The notes: a model not told the origin generated them from the sequence alone. DNA of 64,000 nucleotides from Bacillus sp. ISL-51 (GCF_018613535.1 NZ_JAGGQB010000005.1:310001-374000); one strand, 5' to 3'. Counted from the stretch's first letter, positions 1-10,302 are shown. Program-made: numbers and translations.

Positions 1-594
1 GTCATGATATTCTTCCTCGATAAATTCATAAGATTGCCTGCCGATCACCGCATCCTTGCTTTCGGCTCCCAGCATTGCAAGCATCGCATTGTTTGCGTAT
101 GCTATTGTGCCGTTGATGCTGACGAATAAAGGGTTGGGAAGCATTTCAACAAGACGTTCAAATTCGCCGCTTTCAGCCGCCTCTGCTGACTGTTCTTCCG
201 CCTGCTGCTTCTTTTGCTCACAGACGAGAGGCATGCGGGGCGTCTTCTCCTCAAGCACCTTAATCTTAAGGATGATTTCCCGCTCCGTTCCCTCCATTTG
301 CGGCGTGACAATTTCCACGCCCGCTTCAAGCCACACGATGGTATGGTCTTTTTTGATAAGACGAAAGGTGCACGGCATTAAATGATGCTCGTTATAGAAA
401 TAACTTTCAACCAAAAACTGATCTTCCTCATGCAGAAATGTTTTGAGAAATGATCCCATCATCTCTTCCTGGGAATAGCTGAAATATGATTTGCAGTTTG
501 CAGAAATATACATAATGCGTCCGTTAGAAGTTAAGACGGCATGAATATCGGTTTTCGATTGAAGCTGTTTTACATGCTGAGTATCCTGTTCCAC
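1..594 (-). CDS. kinA: Sporulation sensor kinase KinA, N-terminal 198 residues (runs off the left edge)
   Basis: KinA is the major cytoplasmic histidine kinase that starts the Spo0F-Spo0B-Spo0A phosphorelay. Only the sensor part is here: a PAS domain at about residues 10-120 and the start of a second PAS near residue 135, ending with YEFIEEEYHD as in the second PAS of B. subtilis KinA. The kinase core lies outside the window. I chose a GTG start at 594 because AAAGGAGGG lies just upstream and the protein then begins MEQDTQHVK, as in B. subtilis. A SigH-type promoter precedes it at 670-697. Confidence 0.93.
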   Translation of the reverse strand, partial: MEQDTQHVKQLQSKTDIHAVLTSNGRIMYISANCKSYFSYSQEEMMGSFLKTFLHEEDQFLVESYFYNEHHLMPCTFRLIKKDHTIVWLEAGVEIVTPQMEGTEREIILKIKVLEEKTPRMPLVCEQKKQQAEEQSAEAAESGEFERLVEMLPNPLFVSINGTIAYANNAMLAMLGAESKDAVIGRQSYEFIEEEYHD

Positions 595-669
595 AGAATC
601 CCTCCTTTGCATTATACTCGCACTGCAGGCTGGCCACGGACTGATAGTAAAAGAATTTCCACTAGATTG

Positions 670-697
670 ATTCGCTAAAAAATGAGTATTCTCCTTC
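670..697 (-). promoter_or_regulatory. Candidate SigH promoter of kinA
   Basis: On the minus strand GAAGGAGAA is followed after 12 bases by AGCGAAT. This fits the SigH pattern RNAGGAWWW-N12-RNNGAAT with one mismatch. kinA is SigH-dependent in B. subtilis. Confidence 0.65.
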
Positions 698-729
698 TAT
701 TCTGATTGTGAACGTCAATTTTCCTGAAT

Positions 730-770
730 AAAAGAAAGGGCGCACAATATATTCGGCGGCCCCTTCTTTT
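730..770 (-). terminator. Terminator after pbpH
   Basis: AAAAGAAGGGGC pairs with GCCCTTTCTTTT just past the pbpH stop on the minus strand. Confidence 0.6.
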
Positions 771-771
771 G

Positions 772-2904
772 TTATTTTTTATTGTATTTCTTTTCAAGTT
801 CTTTGTAAGCGTCAATGGCTCCCTTGGCAATGTTTTTGCTTACGGGATCGTGATCATCCCGAACAGACGGAACGACAACGCTGAATGCCACTCTTGGATT
901 TTCTGACGGATAGTAGCCGACAAAGGTCAGGTTATACGTCTCTTTTCCCCACCAGTTTCTGTTCGTGCCGTAATAGTGCGTCTGCGCGGTTCCCGTTTTT
1001 CCGGAAACATCAGCGCCAGAACCCTGGAACGTTGTATAAGCAGTCCCTTGAGGTGAGCTTGTGACCAATTTCATTCCTTTATGAACCTGGTCAAAATCGC
1101 TCGGACTGTTATTTACTTTGTTCAAAATTTTAATATCGCGCTGTTCAATCGCTTTCCCCAGTTTGTTTTTGCTGTCCGGTTCATGAATGCTTGTGACAAT
1201 CCGCGGCTGCACGCGGTAGCCGCCGTTTGCGATGGCTGAAATATATTGAGCCATTTGAAGCGGCGTATATGTATCAAATTGTCCGATCGCAAAGTCCAGC
1301 AGCAATCCCCCGACCAATTGCGGATTTGACTGCATTCCCGCTGATTCCTGAGGAAGGTCAATCCCGGTTTTCACACCCAGGCCGAATTGGGCGTAGTAGT
1401 TGCGCATTTTTTTAATATCGTCTAATCCGGCAGGCAGCGTGCCGTACGGGGTGTAGGTAAGGCCGGCGATATGCATGGCAACATTAAACATATACACGTT
1501 TGAACTTCTTTGCAGCGCAGTCAGCTCAGTAATGGCCCCCATTTGTGTCCACGATTGTTTTTTCGTATTGTCTTTAAAAATAAGCGGTGCATCGACAAAC
1601 GTTTTATAATGGGGAAGGCCGCTTTGGTAACCGGCAAGTACAGTTGCTCCTTTTACAGAAGAGCCCATCTCATATTGGGTCGTAAATGATCCGATCGCAA
1701 AATCCTGTATTTTATTTGTTTCCAGATCAATGCGTTTCCCCGCCATTGAGAGAATATCCCCGTTATTCGGATCCATCATTACGGCAAAGGCTCTGTCCAC
1801 CATGTAGTTGCCTGCGGCGCGGCTTCTTCTCAGCTCTTTTTCAATGACTTTTTCTACTTTCGACTGTAATTCCATATCGAGCGAGAGCTGAAGATCGTAG
1901 CCTCTGCTGCCTTCATCGACGGGCTTTTGGCTGACGACTTCACCTTTGCTGTTTTCCACATACTCTACTTTTTCTTTATGCGCGTTTAAATAGTCTTCAT
2001 ATTGATATTCAATGTAGCTTTTTCCCACTCGGTCATTCAGTGAGTAGCCTCTTGTGACATAGTAATCTTTCCGTTCACCCAACAATCCCTGTTCCGGTGT
2101 CGTGACTCCGCCGAATAGAGAGTAGAGCGTTTTGTCGTACGGATATTTGCGCGTCCAGTCGTTGACAACGTCAATGCCGGGGAGCTCTTTCAGATTCTCG
2201 GATACGACGGAAACTTCTTCATATGTCAGATCGCTTTTCGGTTTCTGCTTATTGTTTTCATGCTCGTCAAGCAGCGACCCGCTGTTTCCGTTTCCGTTAA
2301 GCTTATTTGGGTCCATTGATTTGACGACTTGCGGCTGATAGGCGTTGCCGCTTGAAAAACGCGTATAAATCGCCGTGATTTCCAGCTCTTTTTTGTCTTT
2401 TTTTATCGTAGTGATCTCCTCCGCCGGCACACGATCAACCTGGCGTTTGTATGCTTCTTGCGGTTTCAGGCTGTTCTCCGAATTCTTCAAAAGCTTCGCT
2501 GCCTGCTTCGGATGAGCCGCAAGCCAGTAGTCCCTTATATTCCGTTCCTTTAAGAATTCAGTATCCATATGGATCAGGCCGGCCAGATTTTTTGCCGTTT
2601 TTAATTTATCCTTTGTCTCCGTTTTTGAGGTTGATACGTAAACAATTTCAGGAACCGCCTGGTTATCAACGGCCACCCTGTCCTGTCTGTCGTACATCTT
2701 TCCTCTCGGGGTAGGATAATACGCTGTCTTTGCGTTTGCTTTCTCTGCATCTTGGCGGTGTTTATCCCCTTCCACAATCTGAACGATACCGAGTTTAAAA
2801 ATAAGCGCCGTAAAGAGAAAGAAAACAATCAAGAAATAAAGATTCATTCTCAGCGCTCTGTGCTTTTTGGTTTTTTTCTTTGGTTCGCGCGCGACTTCAG
2901 CCAC
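772..2904 (-). CDS. pbpH: Class B penicillin-binding protein PbpH
   Basis: Monofunctional transpeptidase that crosslinks lateral-wall peptidoglycan; in B. subtilis it is partly redundant with PbpA for rod shape. The 710 residues hold a basic cytoplasmic tail, one membrane anchor at about 20-44, a dimerisation/pedestal region and a C-terminal transpeptidase domain. The three active-site motifs are visible: S415-S-V-K418, S467-S-N469 and K636-T-G638. The start is GTG, behind GAGAGGTG at 9-base spacing. It is a single gene, convergent with nothing on its 3' side and divergent from ykwD across a 337-bp gap that carries a WalR-type box. Confidence 0.93.
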   Translation of the reverse strand: MAEVAREPKKKTKKHRALRMNLYFLIVFFLFTALIFKLGIVQIVEGDKHRQDAEKANAKTAYYPTPRGKMYDRQDRVAVDNQAVPEIVYVSTSKTETKDKLKTAKNLAGLIHMDTEFLKERNIRDYWLAAHPKQAAKLLKNSENSLKPQEAYKRQVDRVPAEEITTIKKDKKELEITAIYTRFSSGNAYQPQVVKSMDPNKLNGNGNSGSLLDEHENNKQKPKSDLTYEEVSVVSENLKELPGIDVVNDWTRKYPYDKTLYSLFGGVTTPEQGLLGERKDYYVTRGYSLNDRVGKSYIEYQYEDYLNAHKEKVEYVENSKGEVVSQKPVDEGSRGYDLQLSLDMELQSKVEKVIEKELRRSRAAGNYMVDRAFAVMMDPNNGDILSMAGKRIDLETNKIQDFAIGSFTTQYEMGSSVKGATVLAGYQSGLPHYKTFVDAPLIFKDNTKKQSWTQMGAITELTALQRSSNVYMFNVAMHIAGLTYTPYGTLPAGLDDIKKMRNYYAQFGLGVKTGIDLPQESAGMQSNPQLVGGLLLDFAIGQFDTYTPLQMAQYISAIANGGYRVQPRIVTSIHEPDSKNKLGKAIEQRDIKILNKVNNSPSDFDQVHKGMKLVTSSPQGTAYTTFQGSGADVSGKTGTAQTHYYGTNRNWWGKETYNLTFVGYYPSENPRVAFSVVVPSVRDDHDPVSKNIAKGAIDAYKELEKKYNKK

Positions 2905-2957
2905 TTCCCGTTACACCTCTCACATCATTCAATATATTTACATAAACAGATTTTAAT

Positions 2958-2974
2958 TGTAACATTTTTGTAAA
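2958..2974 (+). promoter_or_regulatory. Candidate WalR box between pbpH and ykwD
   Basis: TGTAAC-N5-TGTAAA matches the WalR consensus TGTWAH-N5-TGTWAH exactly, 54-70 bp upstream of the pbpH start. A TGTTACA at 2978-2984 makes a partial inverted repeat with its first half. The rest of the 2905-3241 gap is AT-rich and should hold the divergent pbpH and ykwD promoters; I see no other clear site. Confidence 0.5.
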
Positions 2975-3241
2975 AGTTGTTACAGCAAAAAAGGGTAAAA
3001 AAAACTGTCAAGATCAAATTATCTTAAAATATATCCAATACTTCAAATAATTTGAAGAGATGTAACAGAACCATAAAAATAAATACAGAGCGTTTTTCCC
3101 TGTATAAAGCCTTCCGGCGTCTCTCAGTTACAAATATGACAATCCTCCGTTGTCAAAGGAAAAGGCTGGTTCCAATATGACAAAAAAACTATGATAAGAT
3201 TTTTGGTGTAGAAAAAAACTTCTCTGGGAGGCTATGAACTT

Positions 3242-4018
3242 ATGAAGAAAGCATTTATTTTATCTGCTGCCGCGGCAGTCAGCTTATTTACATTCGGAGG
3301 CATCCAGCAGGCATCTGCAAAAGAACTGTCTTGCCAGCCCGTGGTCACTGTAAAAACAGGAAACACAGTACAGCACCTGACGCTTAAAGAGGCATCCGCA
3401 AAGCTACATATGAAAACAAGCGTTAAAACGTTAAAGGTCAAAAATGAAAAAGAATTAAAGCAGCTTCTTCAAAAGCACGCGAAGCATTCAGATATGACAA
3501 TTAAAGATGTTCAAAAAAATACACCAGCGAAAACGGCTCCGGCGGCTTCAGAAAAACCGAAAGCCGGGCAAAGCCAATCGGCTGACAACGCAAAGCAAAC
3601 AGATAAAACAAACAGCAGCACAACGGCCGCTCCTTCATCTGTAAGTGCGTATGAAAAGAAAGTCGTTGAACTGACAAATGCCGAAAGACAAAAACAAGGC
3701 TTAAAACCGCTTCAGATTGATGAAAAGCTAAGCAAATCAGCTCACGCAAAATCACAAGATATGAAAGACAAAAACTATTTCGATCATCAAAGCCCTACTT
3801 ACGGCTCACCGTTCGACATGATGAAATCTTTCGGAATCACTTATAAAACTGCTGGTGAAAATATCGCCAAAGGACAGCCGACTCCTGAAGCTGTCGTTAA
3901 AGCATGGATGAACAGTGAAGGCCACAGAAAAAACATCATGAATCCTGAGTTCACTCAAATCGGTGTCGGTTATGTAGAATCAGGAAACATCTGGACACAG
4001 CAATTCATCGGAAAATAA
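3242..4018 (+). CDS. ykwD: Secreted CAP/SCP-domain protein YkwD
   Basis: Exported protein of unknown biochemical role. The 258 residues start with a signal peptide (basic MKK, hydrophobic core, ASA cleavage site before about K28). A region to about residue 90 follows, then a low-complexity K/S/T/A/Q linker, then a CAP (SCP/PR-1) domain from about 137 to the end. CAP landmarks visible are LTNAERQ near its start, the histidine in YFDHQSP, GENIA and the GHRKNIMNP block. The RBS is GGGAGG and the start ATG. The gene stands alone with its own terminator. In B. subtilis the family is linked to spores and cell wall, but the function is not settled. Confidence 0.9.
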   Translation: MKKAFILSAAAAVSLFTFGGIQQASAKELSCQPVVTVKTGNTVQHLTLKEASAKLHMKTSVKTLKVKNEKELKQLLQKHAKHSDMTIKDVQKNTPAKTAPAASEKPKAGQSQSADNAKQTDKTNSSTTAAPSSVSAYEKKVVELTNAERQKQGLKPLQIDEKLSKSAHAKSQDMKDKNYFDHQSPTYGSPFDMMKSFGITYKTAGENIAKGQPTPEAVVKAWMNSEGHRKNIMNPEFTQIGVGYVESGNIWTQQFIGK

Positions 4019-4022
4019 ACCA

Positions 4023-4059
4023 AAAAAGATTGCCCCTGATAGCGGGGCAATCTTTTTTT
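4023..4059. terminator. Bidirectional terminator between ykwD and ykwC
   Basis: GATTGCCCC-N6-GGGGCAATC is flanked by A and T runs on both sides, between two convergent stop codons. Confidence 0.85.
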
Positions 4060-4924
4060 ATTTGATCCAAAGCTTATAAATGCTCTGGGTTCCGCTGTTT
4101 TCCTCGCCCTGTGCTGCAAGTTTATCGTATAACGATTTGGCAAGCGCCAGGCCGGGCATGTCCTCTCCCATCAGTTCCGCTTCCTCAAGGGCAATTCCCA
4201 TGTCTTTAATAAAGTGTTTAACGTAGAATCCGGGTTCAAAGTCGCCTTTCAGCATACGGGGGGCAAGGTTGGACAATGACCAGCTTCCCGCTGCGCCGGT
4301 TGTGATGCTTTTGAGCACATGTTCCGGATTCAAGCCGGATTTTTGAGCATATGCCATCGCCTCAGCCACTCCGACCATTCCGGCCGCAATTGCGATTTGG
4401 TTGCACATTTTTGTGTGCTGCCCGCTTCCTGCCGGCCCTTGATATTGAATGTTCTCACCCATTACATTAAAGATCGGGAGACAGGCTTCAAACGCTTCTT
4501 TGTCTCCGCCGGCCATAATGGCAAGCGTTCCGTTTCGGGCGCCGATATCTCCTCCCGAAACAGGTGCGTCAATGGCGTATATTGATTTTTGCTTCGCCTG
4601 TTCTGCTATCTTTTTGGCAAGGGACGGTTTTGATGTCGTCATGTCAATGACATATGTCCCCTCTTTTGCATGATTGATAATTCCATTTTCGTTTAAATAA
4701 ATGTCCTCAACGTCACTCGGATAGCCGACCATTGTAATGATGACATCAGCTTCCTCTGAAAGGTCCTTGACCGACTCCTTCCAGACAGCCCCCTTGTTGA
4801 GGATCGGATCTGCTTTTTGTTTTGTCCGCGTATACACAAGGACTGGATAGCCTGCTTCTAAAATATGGGACGCCATACTGTTTCCCATTACGCCTAAACC
4901 GATAATACCGACTGTTTTTTTCAA
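4058..4924 (-). CDS. ykwC: 3-hydroxyisobutyrate-dehydrogenase-family oxidoreductase YkwC
   Basis: Predicted NAD(P)-dependent beta-hydroxyacid dehydrogenase of unknown substrate. The 288 residues have the N-terminal Rossmann fingerprint GLGVMG (residues 9-14), the substrate-binding block DAPVSGGDIGA near 119-129, and the conserved catalytic lysine K172 in GSGQHTKMCNQ. Length is typical for the family. The start is TTG behind GGAGG at 8-base spacing. It lies downstream of mcpC on the same strand with 96 bp between and no obvious terminator there, so read-through is possible. No neighbour points to a pathway. Confidence 0.88.
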   Translation of the reverse strand: MKKTVGIIGLGVMGNSMASHILEAGYPVLVYTRTKQKADPILNKGAVWKESVKDLSEEADVIITMVGYPSDVEDIYLNENGIINHAKEGTYVIDMTTSKPSLAKKIAEQAKQKSIYAIDAPVSGGDIGARNGTLAIMAGGDKEAFEACLPIFNVMGENIQYQGPAGSGQHTKMCNQIAIAAGMVGVAEAMAYAQKSGLNPEHVLKSITTGAAGSWSLSNLAPRMLKGDFEPGFYVKHFIKDMGIALEEAELMGEDMPGLALAKSLYDKLAAQGEENSGTQSIYKLWIK

Positions 4925-5020
4925 TGCGCTTTCCTCCCGTGATGATCGATTTACATATCATTCTTCCATTTCTAGATTACCATATTGCAGATCGATTCTA
5001 TAGAATGAAAAAGAGTTCGG

Positions 5021-6988
5021 CTACAGTGTGAATTTAGAGATGGCTCCGATCAGTTCCTCGCTTGCGCTCTTTAACAGATCTGTCGATTGTTTCACTTTTT
5101 CGAGCGTAACCAGCTGCTCATCCGTCGAGGCGTTCACTTCTTCCGCCGCAGCCGCAGATTCCTGCGAGATGGCGGAAATGCTTTGAATGGCTTCTGAGAT
5201 AGCCGCTTGTTCTTCGCTCATCTTTTGAATGTCATGATAGATATGGTCGATTCCCTGAACGAGTGACTGCATTTCAGTTGTAATGAGATTGAGCACTTCG
5301 CCCGTTTCATGAATGGCGCTGTTTTGTTCATCATTCATTCTGCTTGCCTCTGTCATGGCATGAGATGCCTCTTTTGTTTCTGATTGAATCAGCCGGACCG
5401 TCTCACTGATATGCTTCGAAGAAAGGGCGGATTGTTCAGCGAGCTTGCGGACTTCTTCTGCAACCACGGCAAATCCCCGCCCGCTTTCTCCGGCTCTGGC
5501 CGCTTCAATACTCGCATTTAACGCAAGCAGATTCGTCTGGTCAGAGATCGCTGATATCGCCGTTACGACTTCCTCTATGTTTTTCGTTTGATTTTCCAGA
5601 TCAGTCAGCATTACCTCTACTTTTTTCGTTTCGGAATTGGCTTCATTTGATTTCATCAGCAGCTGGCCAAGCGCGTCCAATCCTTTATAACTGGCATCCT
5701 CTGATGATTTTGAAAGAGTTTTAATACTGCCTGCGCGGTCAGCGATTCCTTTCATTTTGCTTGAAAGATTTTCTGATTTTTCATTGATCGTTTCAACCTC
5801 GGACGCCTGCTCTGTCGCTCCGGCGGCAACTTCTTCTATCGCTTTTGCGATTTGCCCGCTCGTTTCATTCGTCTCTTGTGATATGACGGTTAACTGTTCT
5901 GACGTGTCGGACACTTGTTCAGAAGAGGTTTTGACCTGCTCGACCATCGATTTCATATTTTCAACCATCTGGTTAAAGTCTTTTGTTAATACGCCTATTT
6001 CATCTCTTGATTTCGTCTGTGCATGAACGGTTAGATCTCCGGCAGAAACTGAGTTCGTTTTTGCGATCAGCTGCTGGATCGGACCGGTAATTGTTTTAGC
6101 CAGAAAATAGCTGAGCCCGATCGTTATGACAAGAGCGATCAGTGACATGAAAATGCTCACTGTGTTCATTCGGTCGGCGACCCCCATCAGCTGATCTTTG
6201 TCAAACTGCGTCCCGACCTTCCAGCCTGTTTCTTTTATCGTTTGATAGACGATCATTTTTCCCTGCTGCTCTTGAATCCCTTCTTTGCCGGAGCTGATTA
6301 CTTTTAAGGCTTGATCGTCCGAAATATTTTTCCCTTGTTCTGACGGATGTGCCAGAAGAGCTCCGTTTTCGTCTGCCAAAAATGCAAACCCTTTATACGG
6401 AACCTTTTGCTTATTGACCATGCTTTGAATGGAGGACAGTTTAAGGTCTAAGCTCGCGACTCCGATGACTTTTCCGCCGTTTTGAACCGCTTTGGCAGCT
6501 GTAACAATCATATCTCCGGTTACAACGTCTTTATAAGGCTCAGTCCACACAACACGATCCGGCTTTTCAGCTGCAAGCTTATACCACGATCTGTTTGTCG
6601 GATCATAGTCTTTGGCAAAATCGGCCTTTGGATATGTAATCATTTGCTTTCTTTCGGTTCCGACGTATGCGAGAGCAACGTACTTGTCATTTTCTTCAAT
6701 CTGCTTTAATTCATCGTGAAACAACTGGGCGGTATCCTTCTTCCCCTCAGTTAAGAATGAACGGGACAATTCACCGTTTGCTAATCTCAATAAAGAAATT
6801 TCATAATTCTTCAATTGAAGCTCGATATTTTGTCCGAGTGAATTTGTGACGTTCTGTGTCGTATGTTTCGCTTCATCCGTCATCATCGGTTTTAATGTCA
6901 GATAAGAAGAAACCGTTAAAAAAACAACCGTTAATATAAGCATTGCCGATACAAAAACAGCAATTTTGAGATGCATTTTTTTAAACAT
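5021..6988 (-). CDS. mcpC: Methyl-accepting chemotaxis protein McpC
   Basis: Transmembrane chemoreceptor; in B. subtilis McpC senses many amino acids and couples PTS sugar uptake to chemotaxis. The 655 residues (same length as B. subtilis) show a first membrane helix at about 7-28, an extracellular double-Cache sensor to about 275, a second helix near 278-300, HAMP, and a long signalling coiled coil with the conserved tip around [22 protein letters not shown] at 6988 was preferred over the ATG two codons upstream because AGGAGGGG is then correctly spaced. A SigD-like -10 ACCGATAT lies at 7010-7017, but the -35 is weak. It sits near the pts genes. Confidence 0.93.
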   Translation of the reverse strand: MFKKMHLKIAVFVSAMLILTVVFLTVSSYLTLKPMMTDEAKHTTQNVTNSLGQNIELQLKNYEISLLRLANGELSRSFLTEGKKDTAQLFHDELKQIEENDKYVALAYVGTERKQMITYPKADFAKDYDPTNRSWYKLAAEKPDRVVWTEPYKDVVTGDMIVTAAKAVQNGGKVIGVASLDLKLSSIQSMVNKQKVPYKGFAFLADENGALLAHPSEQGKNISDDQALKVISSGKEGIQEQQGKMIVYQTIKETGWKVGTQFDKDQLMGVADRMNTVSIFMSLIALVITIGLSYFLAKTITGPIQQLIAKTNSVSAGDLTVHAQTKSRDEIGVLTKDFNQMVENMKSMVEQVKTSSEQVSDTSEQLTVISQETNETSGQIAKAIEEVAAGATEQASEVETINEKSENLSSKMKGIADRAGSIKTLSKSSEDASYKGLDALGQLLMKSNEANSETKKVEVMLTDLENQTKNIEEVVTAISAISDQTNLLALNASIEAARAGESGRGFAVVAEEVRKLAEQSALSSKHISETVRLIQSETKEASHAMTEASRMNDEQNSAIHETGEVLNLITTEMQSLVQGIDHIYHDIQKMSEEQAAISEAIQSISAISQESAAAAEEVNASTDEQLVTLEKVKQSTDLLKSASEELIGAISKFTL

Positions 6989-7009
6989 ACCCATCCCCTC
7001 CTGAGAGTT

Positions 7010-7017
7010 ATATCGGT
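7010..7017 (-). promoter_or_regulatory. SigD-like -10 element of mcpC
   Basis: ACCGATAT matches the SigD -10 GCCGATAT at seven of eight positions. I do not see a TAAA at the right distance, so only half the promoter is convincing. Confidence 0.4.
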
Positions 7018-7112
7018 CTTTTGACTAAGAAAATGAATAAACTCTTGGAATAATTACCTGAGATTTCATCTTTTCTTCTCTTTACATTACGGCCGTTGTA
7101 AACGACTTAAAT

Positions 7113-7145
7113 AAAAAAGGGCTGTCCCGCTGACAGCCCGCTTTT
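7113..7145 (-). terminator. Terminator after splB
   Basis: GGGCTGTC-AGCG-GACAGCCC followed by TTTTTTATT on the minus strand, overlapping the splB stop. Confidence 0.85.
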
Positions 7146-8172
7146 ACGTAAAATATTCGATTTTCGCTTTCGGAAAATAGGTTTCAATATAAGACTCGAG
7201 CGTTTCCCGCAGAGCATGCTCTTCATCCTTTTGATAAATGTACTTACCGATTCCGTAGCGTCCCCACTTGTACCTGCGTTTTTCTTCATCAAGCTCAAGT
7301 TTTGATTTCGGATAGTTTTTTTCAATCACCCGTTTTGCCGGCTTCGTAAAACGATGCTGAATCAATTCAAACGTGATATCATGCCGTACATCCTCATCTA
7401 ATGCGGCGTCCAGCTTTTTAAATAACTCCTTATAGCCTTCTTCCCAGCCTTCATGAATATAAATCGGAGCGACGATGAAACCGAGCGGATAGCCTGCTTT
7501 AGCAATCTTTACAGCCGCTTCTATCCGTTTATCGAGCGGGGATGTTCCGGGTTCAAAGTTTTTGATCACATAATCCGCATTGATGCTGAATCTGAACCTT
7601 GTTTTTCCGTTATGCTTGGCGTCCAGCAAGTGATCAACATGATGGAACTTTGTTACAAATCTGAGCTTTCCCAACTCACTTTGGCCGAAATGCTCAATTG
7701 CTCTTTTTAACGTATGGGTTAGGTGGTCGATACCTACGATGTCTGACGTACATGAGGCTTCAAACCTTGTAAATTCCGGAGCCCGTTCCTTCATATATTC
7801 ATCTGCCTGGTCCAAAATTTCCTCGACATTAACATACGTACGGATATAAGGCTTTGACCCCATCGTTGTCTGTAAATAGCAGTAGTGGCAATGTCCCATG
7901 CAGCCTGTTGCAAACGGAATTGCATATTCGGCCGATGGTTTAGAAGAATCGAATTTTAACGTTTTACGGACGCCGATGACTAATGTTGATTTCGCGTTCC
8001 TGTACTGCTGCAAATGGTTTTTTCCCGGAATATTCCGAACTTGATTGTGCGATGTCGTTTCTCTGATTTTAAGCCCCATATTTTCGAACTTATTTTTCAG
8101 CTCTTGTCCTAACGGGTATTCCAGCGCTCTCGGTTCGATATAAACAAGCTGGGGAACAAACGGCTTCAGCAT
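7144..8172 (-). CDS. splB: Spore photoproduct lyase SplB
   Basis: Radical-SAM enzyme that reverses the spore photoproduct (5-thyminyl-5,6-dihydrothymine) in DNA during germination. The 342 residues carry the iron-sulfur motif C91-MGH-C95-HY-C98, and C141 in EASCTSD corresponds to the conserved cysteine that gives hydrogen to the product radical. The RBS is AAAAAGGGAG and the start ATG. It follows splA by 85 bp on the same strand and ends at a strong terminator, so splAB is an operon. In B. subtilis it is made in the forespore under SigG. Confidence 0.96.
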   Translation of the reverse strand: MLKPFVPQLVYIEPRALEYPLGQELKNKFENMGLKIRETTSHNQVRNIPGKNHLQQYRNAKSTLVIGVRKTLKFDSSKPSAEYAIPFATGCMGHCHYCYLQTTMGSKPYIRTYVNVEEILDQADEYMKERAPEFTRFEASCTSDIVGIDHLTHTLKRAIEHFGQSELGKLRFVTKFHHVDHLLDAKHNGKTRFRFSINADYVIKNFEPGTSPLDKRIEAAVKIAKAGYPLGFIVAPIYIHEGWEEGYKELFKKLDAALDEDVRHDITFELIQHRFTKPAKRVIEKNYPKSKLELDEEKRRYKWGRYGIGKYIYQKDEEHALRETLESYIETYFPKAKIEYFT

Positions 8173-8257
8173 GGAATGACACTCCCTTTTTACATATTCT
8201 CATATGGTTACTTTTCGCTAAAAGGGAGCGGATATGTGTTGTAAACATTTCCTTCAC

Positions 8258-8497
8258 TTATTGATATTGATTATCGTCAAAAAGCTCATGATACAGCGCT
8301 TCAGCTTCTTCGTAAGTAGAAAAGACAGCATCGTCCTCTGCGAGCGGGTGATAGGTTTCGTATAAAAACAGTGACAGCTCCCCCTCGTAATACGGGTGAT
8401 GGACGATTTCCGCCTCTTTAATATGGGCAACATTGGCGGCATGCGGATTGCGGTAAATCACATAGACTGTATCCCCCGCCCCAAACGGTTTTGTCAT
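8258..8497 (-). CDS. splA: SplA, small TRAP-like regulator of splB
   Basis: 79-residue acidic protein, first gene of splAB. In B. subtilis SplA lowers expression of splB and resembles TRAP. No further domain is visible. The RBS is AGGAGGG and the start ATG. The promoter should lie in the 50 bp between this start and the ptsI terminator. A CATATTC there resembles a SigG -10, but I cannot place a convincing -35. Confidence 0.88.
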   Translation of the reverse strand: MTKPFGAGDTVYVIYRNPHAANVAHIKEAEIVHHPYYEGELSLFLYETYHPLAEDDAVFSTYEEAEALYHELFDDNQYQ

Positions 8498-8546
8498 TGT
8501 AATCCCTCCTGTTGAAGGTTATTGTTCCCTCCTTTATTTCGAATAT

Positions 8547-8584
8547 GAAAAAAACCAGACGGATTCATGTCCATCTGGTTTTTC
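8547..8584 (-). terminator. Terminator after ptsI
   Basis: AAAACCAGA...TCTGGTTTTTTT on the minus strand, directly after the ptsI stop. Confidence 0.85.
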
Positions 8585-8586
8585 TA

Positions 8587-10302
8587 TTACTTATTGAAAG
8601 TTTCTTTTACGAACGCAACAACTTCTTCTGTCGTGCTCATAGATAAGATTTTTTCTTTAAATGACTGAGCTTCTTTTTTAGAAAGCTTGCTGATCTGCGT
8701 TCTTGCCGGAAGGATGGAAGTCGCACTCATTGAGAACTCATCCAGGCCAAGGCCGAGAAGAATCGGAATCGCAATTTCGTCTCCCGCCATTTCTCCGCAC
8801 ATACCGACCCACTTGCCCTCTTTGTGAGCGGCTTCGATTACAAGGGTGATGAGGCGGAGAATCGCTGGATTGTATGGCTGATACAGATAAGCAACACGCT
8901 CGTTCATACGGTCAGCAGCCATAGTGTATTGGATCAAGTCATTTGTTCCGATACTGAAGAAATCAACTTCTTTAGCAAACTGATCTGCGATGACGGCTGT
9001 TGACGGAATCTCTACCATCATACCGACTTCAATGTCGTCAGAAACCGTTACGCCGGCTTTCACGAGACTTTCTTTTTCTTCAAGAAGAATCGCTTTTGCC
9101 TCTTTAAACTCGTTTACTGTCGCAATCATCGGGAACATGATTTTTAAGTTTCCGTATGTACTTGCACGAAGCAGCGCACGAAGCTGAGTTCTGAAAATCT
9201 CTTGCTCTTCAAGGCAAAGGCGGATCGCTCTGTAGCCTAAAAACGGGTTCATTTCTTTCGGCAGCTGCAGGTAAGGAAGCTCTTTGTCGCCGCCGATATC
9301 CAATGTCCGTACGACAACTGATTTTCCTTTCATGCGCTCCAGAACTGTTTTATAGGCGTCAAATTGCTCTTCTTCCGTCGGAAGCTGGTCGCGCCCCATG
9401 TAAAGGAATTCCGTACGGTAAAGCCCTACAGCTTCGCCGCCGTTTTCCAGAACGCCTTTTACATCATCAGGCGTACCGATGTTGGCTGCAAGCTCTACAT
9501 GGTGGCCGTCTTTTGAAACAGTCGGTTCATTGACGAGCTTCGCCCACTCAGCTTTTTGCGCCAGATAAGCGTTATGCATTTCTTCATATTGTTTTACGAT
9601 TTCAGCCGCCGGATCAATGATGACATCGCCATTGATTCCGTCAACGATAACCGTAACACCATTTTCAATTGTGCCAGTAGCCGTTTTTGTACCAACGACA
9701 GCCGGGATTTCAAGCGAACGGGCCATGATCGCGGAGTGTGAAGTACGGCCGCCTATATCAGTCGTAAATCCTTTTACAAACTCACGGTTTAATTGAGCCG
9801 TGTCAGACGGTGTCAAGTCTTCAGCCACGATAATAACCTCTTCTGAGATCATGCTCGGGTTCGGTATTTCAACGCCCAGCAGGTGTCCTGTCACACGTTT
9901 TGTCACGTCGCGGATATCAGCCGCACGCTCTTTCATGTACTCGTTATCCATTGATTCAAACATTGTAACGAACATGGAAGCTGTTTCTTTTAAAGCGAAT
10001 TCAGCACTGACTGATTCTGAGCTGATTTTTTCTTTCACTGGGTTTAACAGCTCAGGATCGCTCAGAACTAAAAGGTGAGCGGAGAAAATGTCTGCTTTGT
10101 CTTGTCCCAGTTCTTTTAAAGCATGCTCTTTAATTTTTTCCAGCTCTTCTTTAGAACGTACAATCGCTTCTTCAAAACGGCTTACTTCCGCTTCAGCGTC
10201 AGCAATGTTTTTCTTTTCAACCGTTAAGTCCGGCTCTTCAAGCCGGTATGCTTTTGCAATCGCAATTCCGGCTGAAGCTCCTATTCCTTTTAATTCCAGC
10301 AT
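8587..10302 (-). CDS. ptsI: PTS enzyme I (phosphoenolpyruvate-protein phosphotransferase)
   Basis: Cytosolic first enzyme of the sugar phosphotransferase system: it takes phosphate from phosphoenolpyruvate and passes it to HPr. The 571 residues have the HPr-binding N-terminal domain, the phosphohistidine loop GGRTSHSAI with H189, and the C-terminal PEP-binding barrel (motifs [10 protein letters not shown] and MCGEMAGD). The start ATG overlaps the ptsH stop (TAATG), so translation is coupled. It ends the ptsGHI block. Confidence 0.98.
   Translation of the reverse strand: MLELKGIGASAGIAIAKAYRLEEPDLTVEKKNIADAEAEVSRFEEAIVRSKEELEKIKEHALKELGQDKADIFSAHLLVLSDPELLNPVKEKISSESVSAEFALKETASMFVTMFESMDNEYMKERAADIRDVTKRVTGHLLGVEIPNPSMISEEVIIVAEDLTPSDTAQLNREFVKGFTTDIGGRTSHSAIMARSLEIPAVVGTKTATGTIENGVTVIVDGINGDVIIDPAAEIVKQYEEMHNAYLAQKAEWAKLVNEPTVSKDGHHVELAANIGTPDDVKGVLENGGEAVGLYRTEFLYMGRDQLPTEEEQFDAYKTVLERMKGKSVVVRTLDIGGDKELPYLQLPKEMNPFLGYRAIRLCLEEQEIFRTQLRALLRASTYGNLKIMFPMIATVNEFKEAKAILLEEKESLVKAGVTVSDDIEVGMMVEIPSTAVIADQFAKEVDFFSIGTNDLIQYTMAADRMNERVAYLYQPYNPAILRLITLVIEAAHKEGKWVGMCGEMAGDEIAIPILLGLGLDEFSMSATSILPARTQISKLSKKEAQSFKEKILSMSTTEEVVAFVKETFNK

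Noticed and set aside
4995-5006. Palindrome ATTCTATAGAAT between mcpC and ykwC
   Set aside because: It could be an operator for ykwC, but matches no consensus I know and is short enough to be chance.
8505-8545. SigG promoter for splAB
   Set aside because: A CATATTC -10-like element is present, but no -35 at 17-18 bases could be placed, so it is not listed as a feature.
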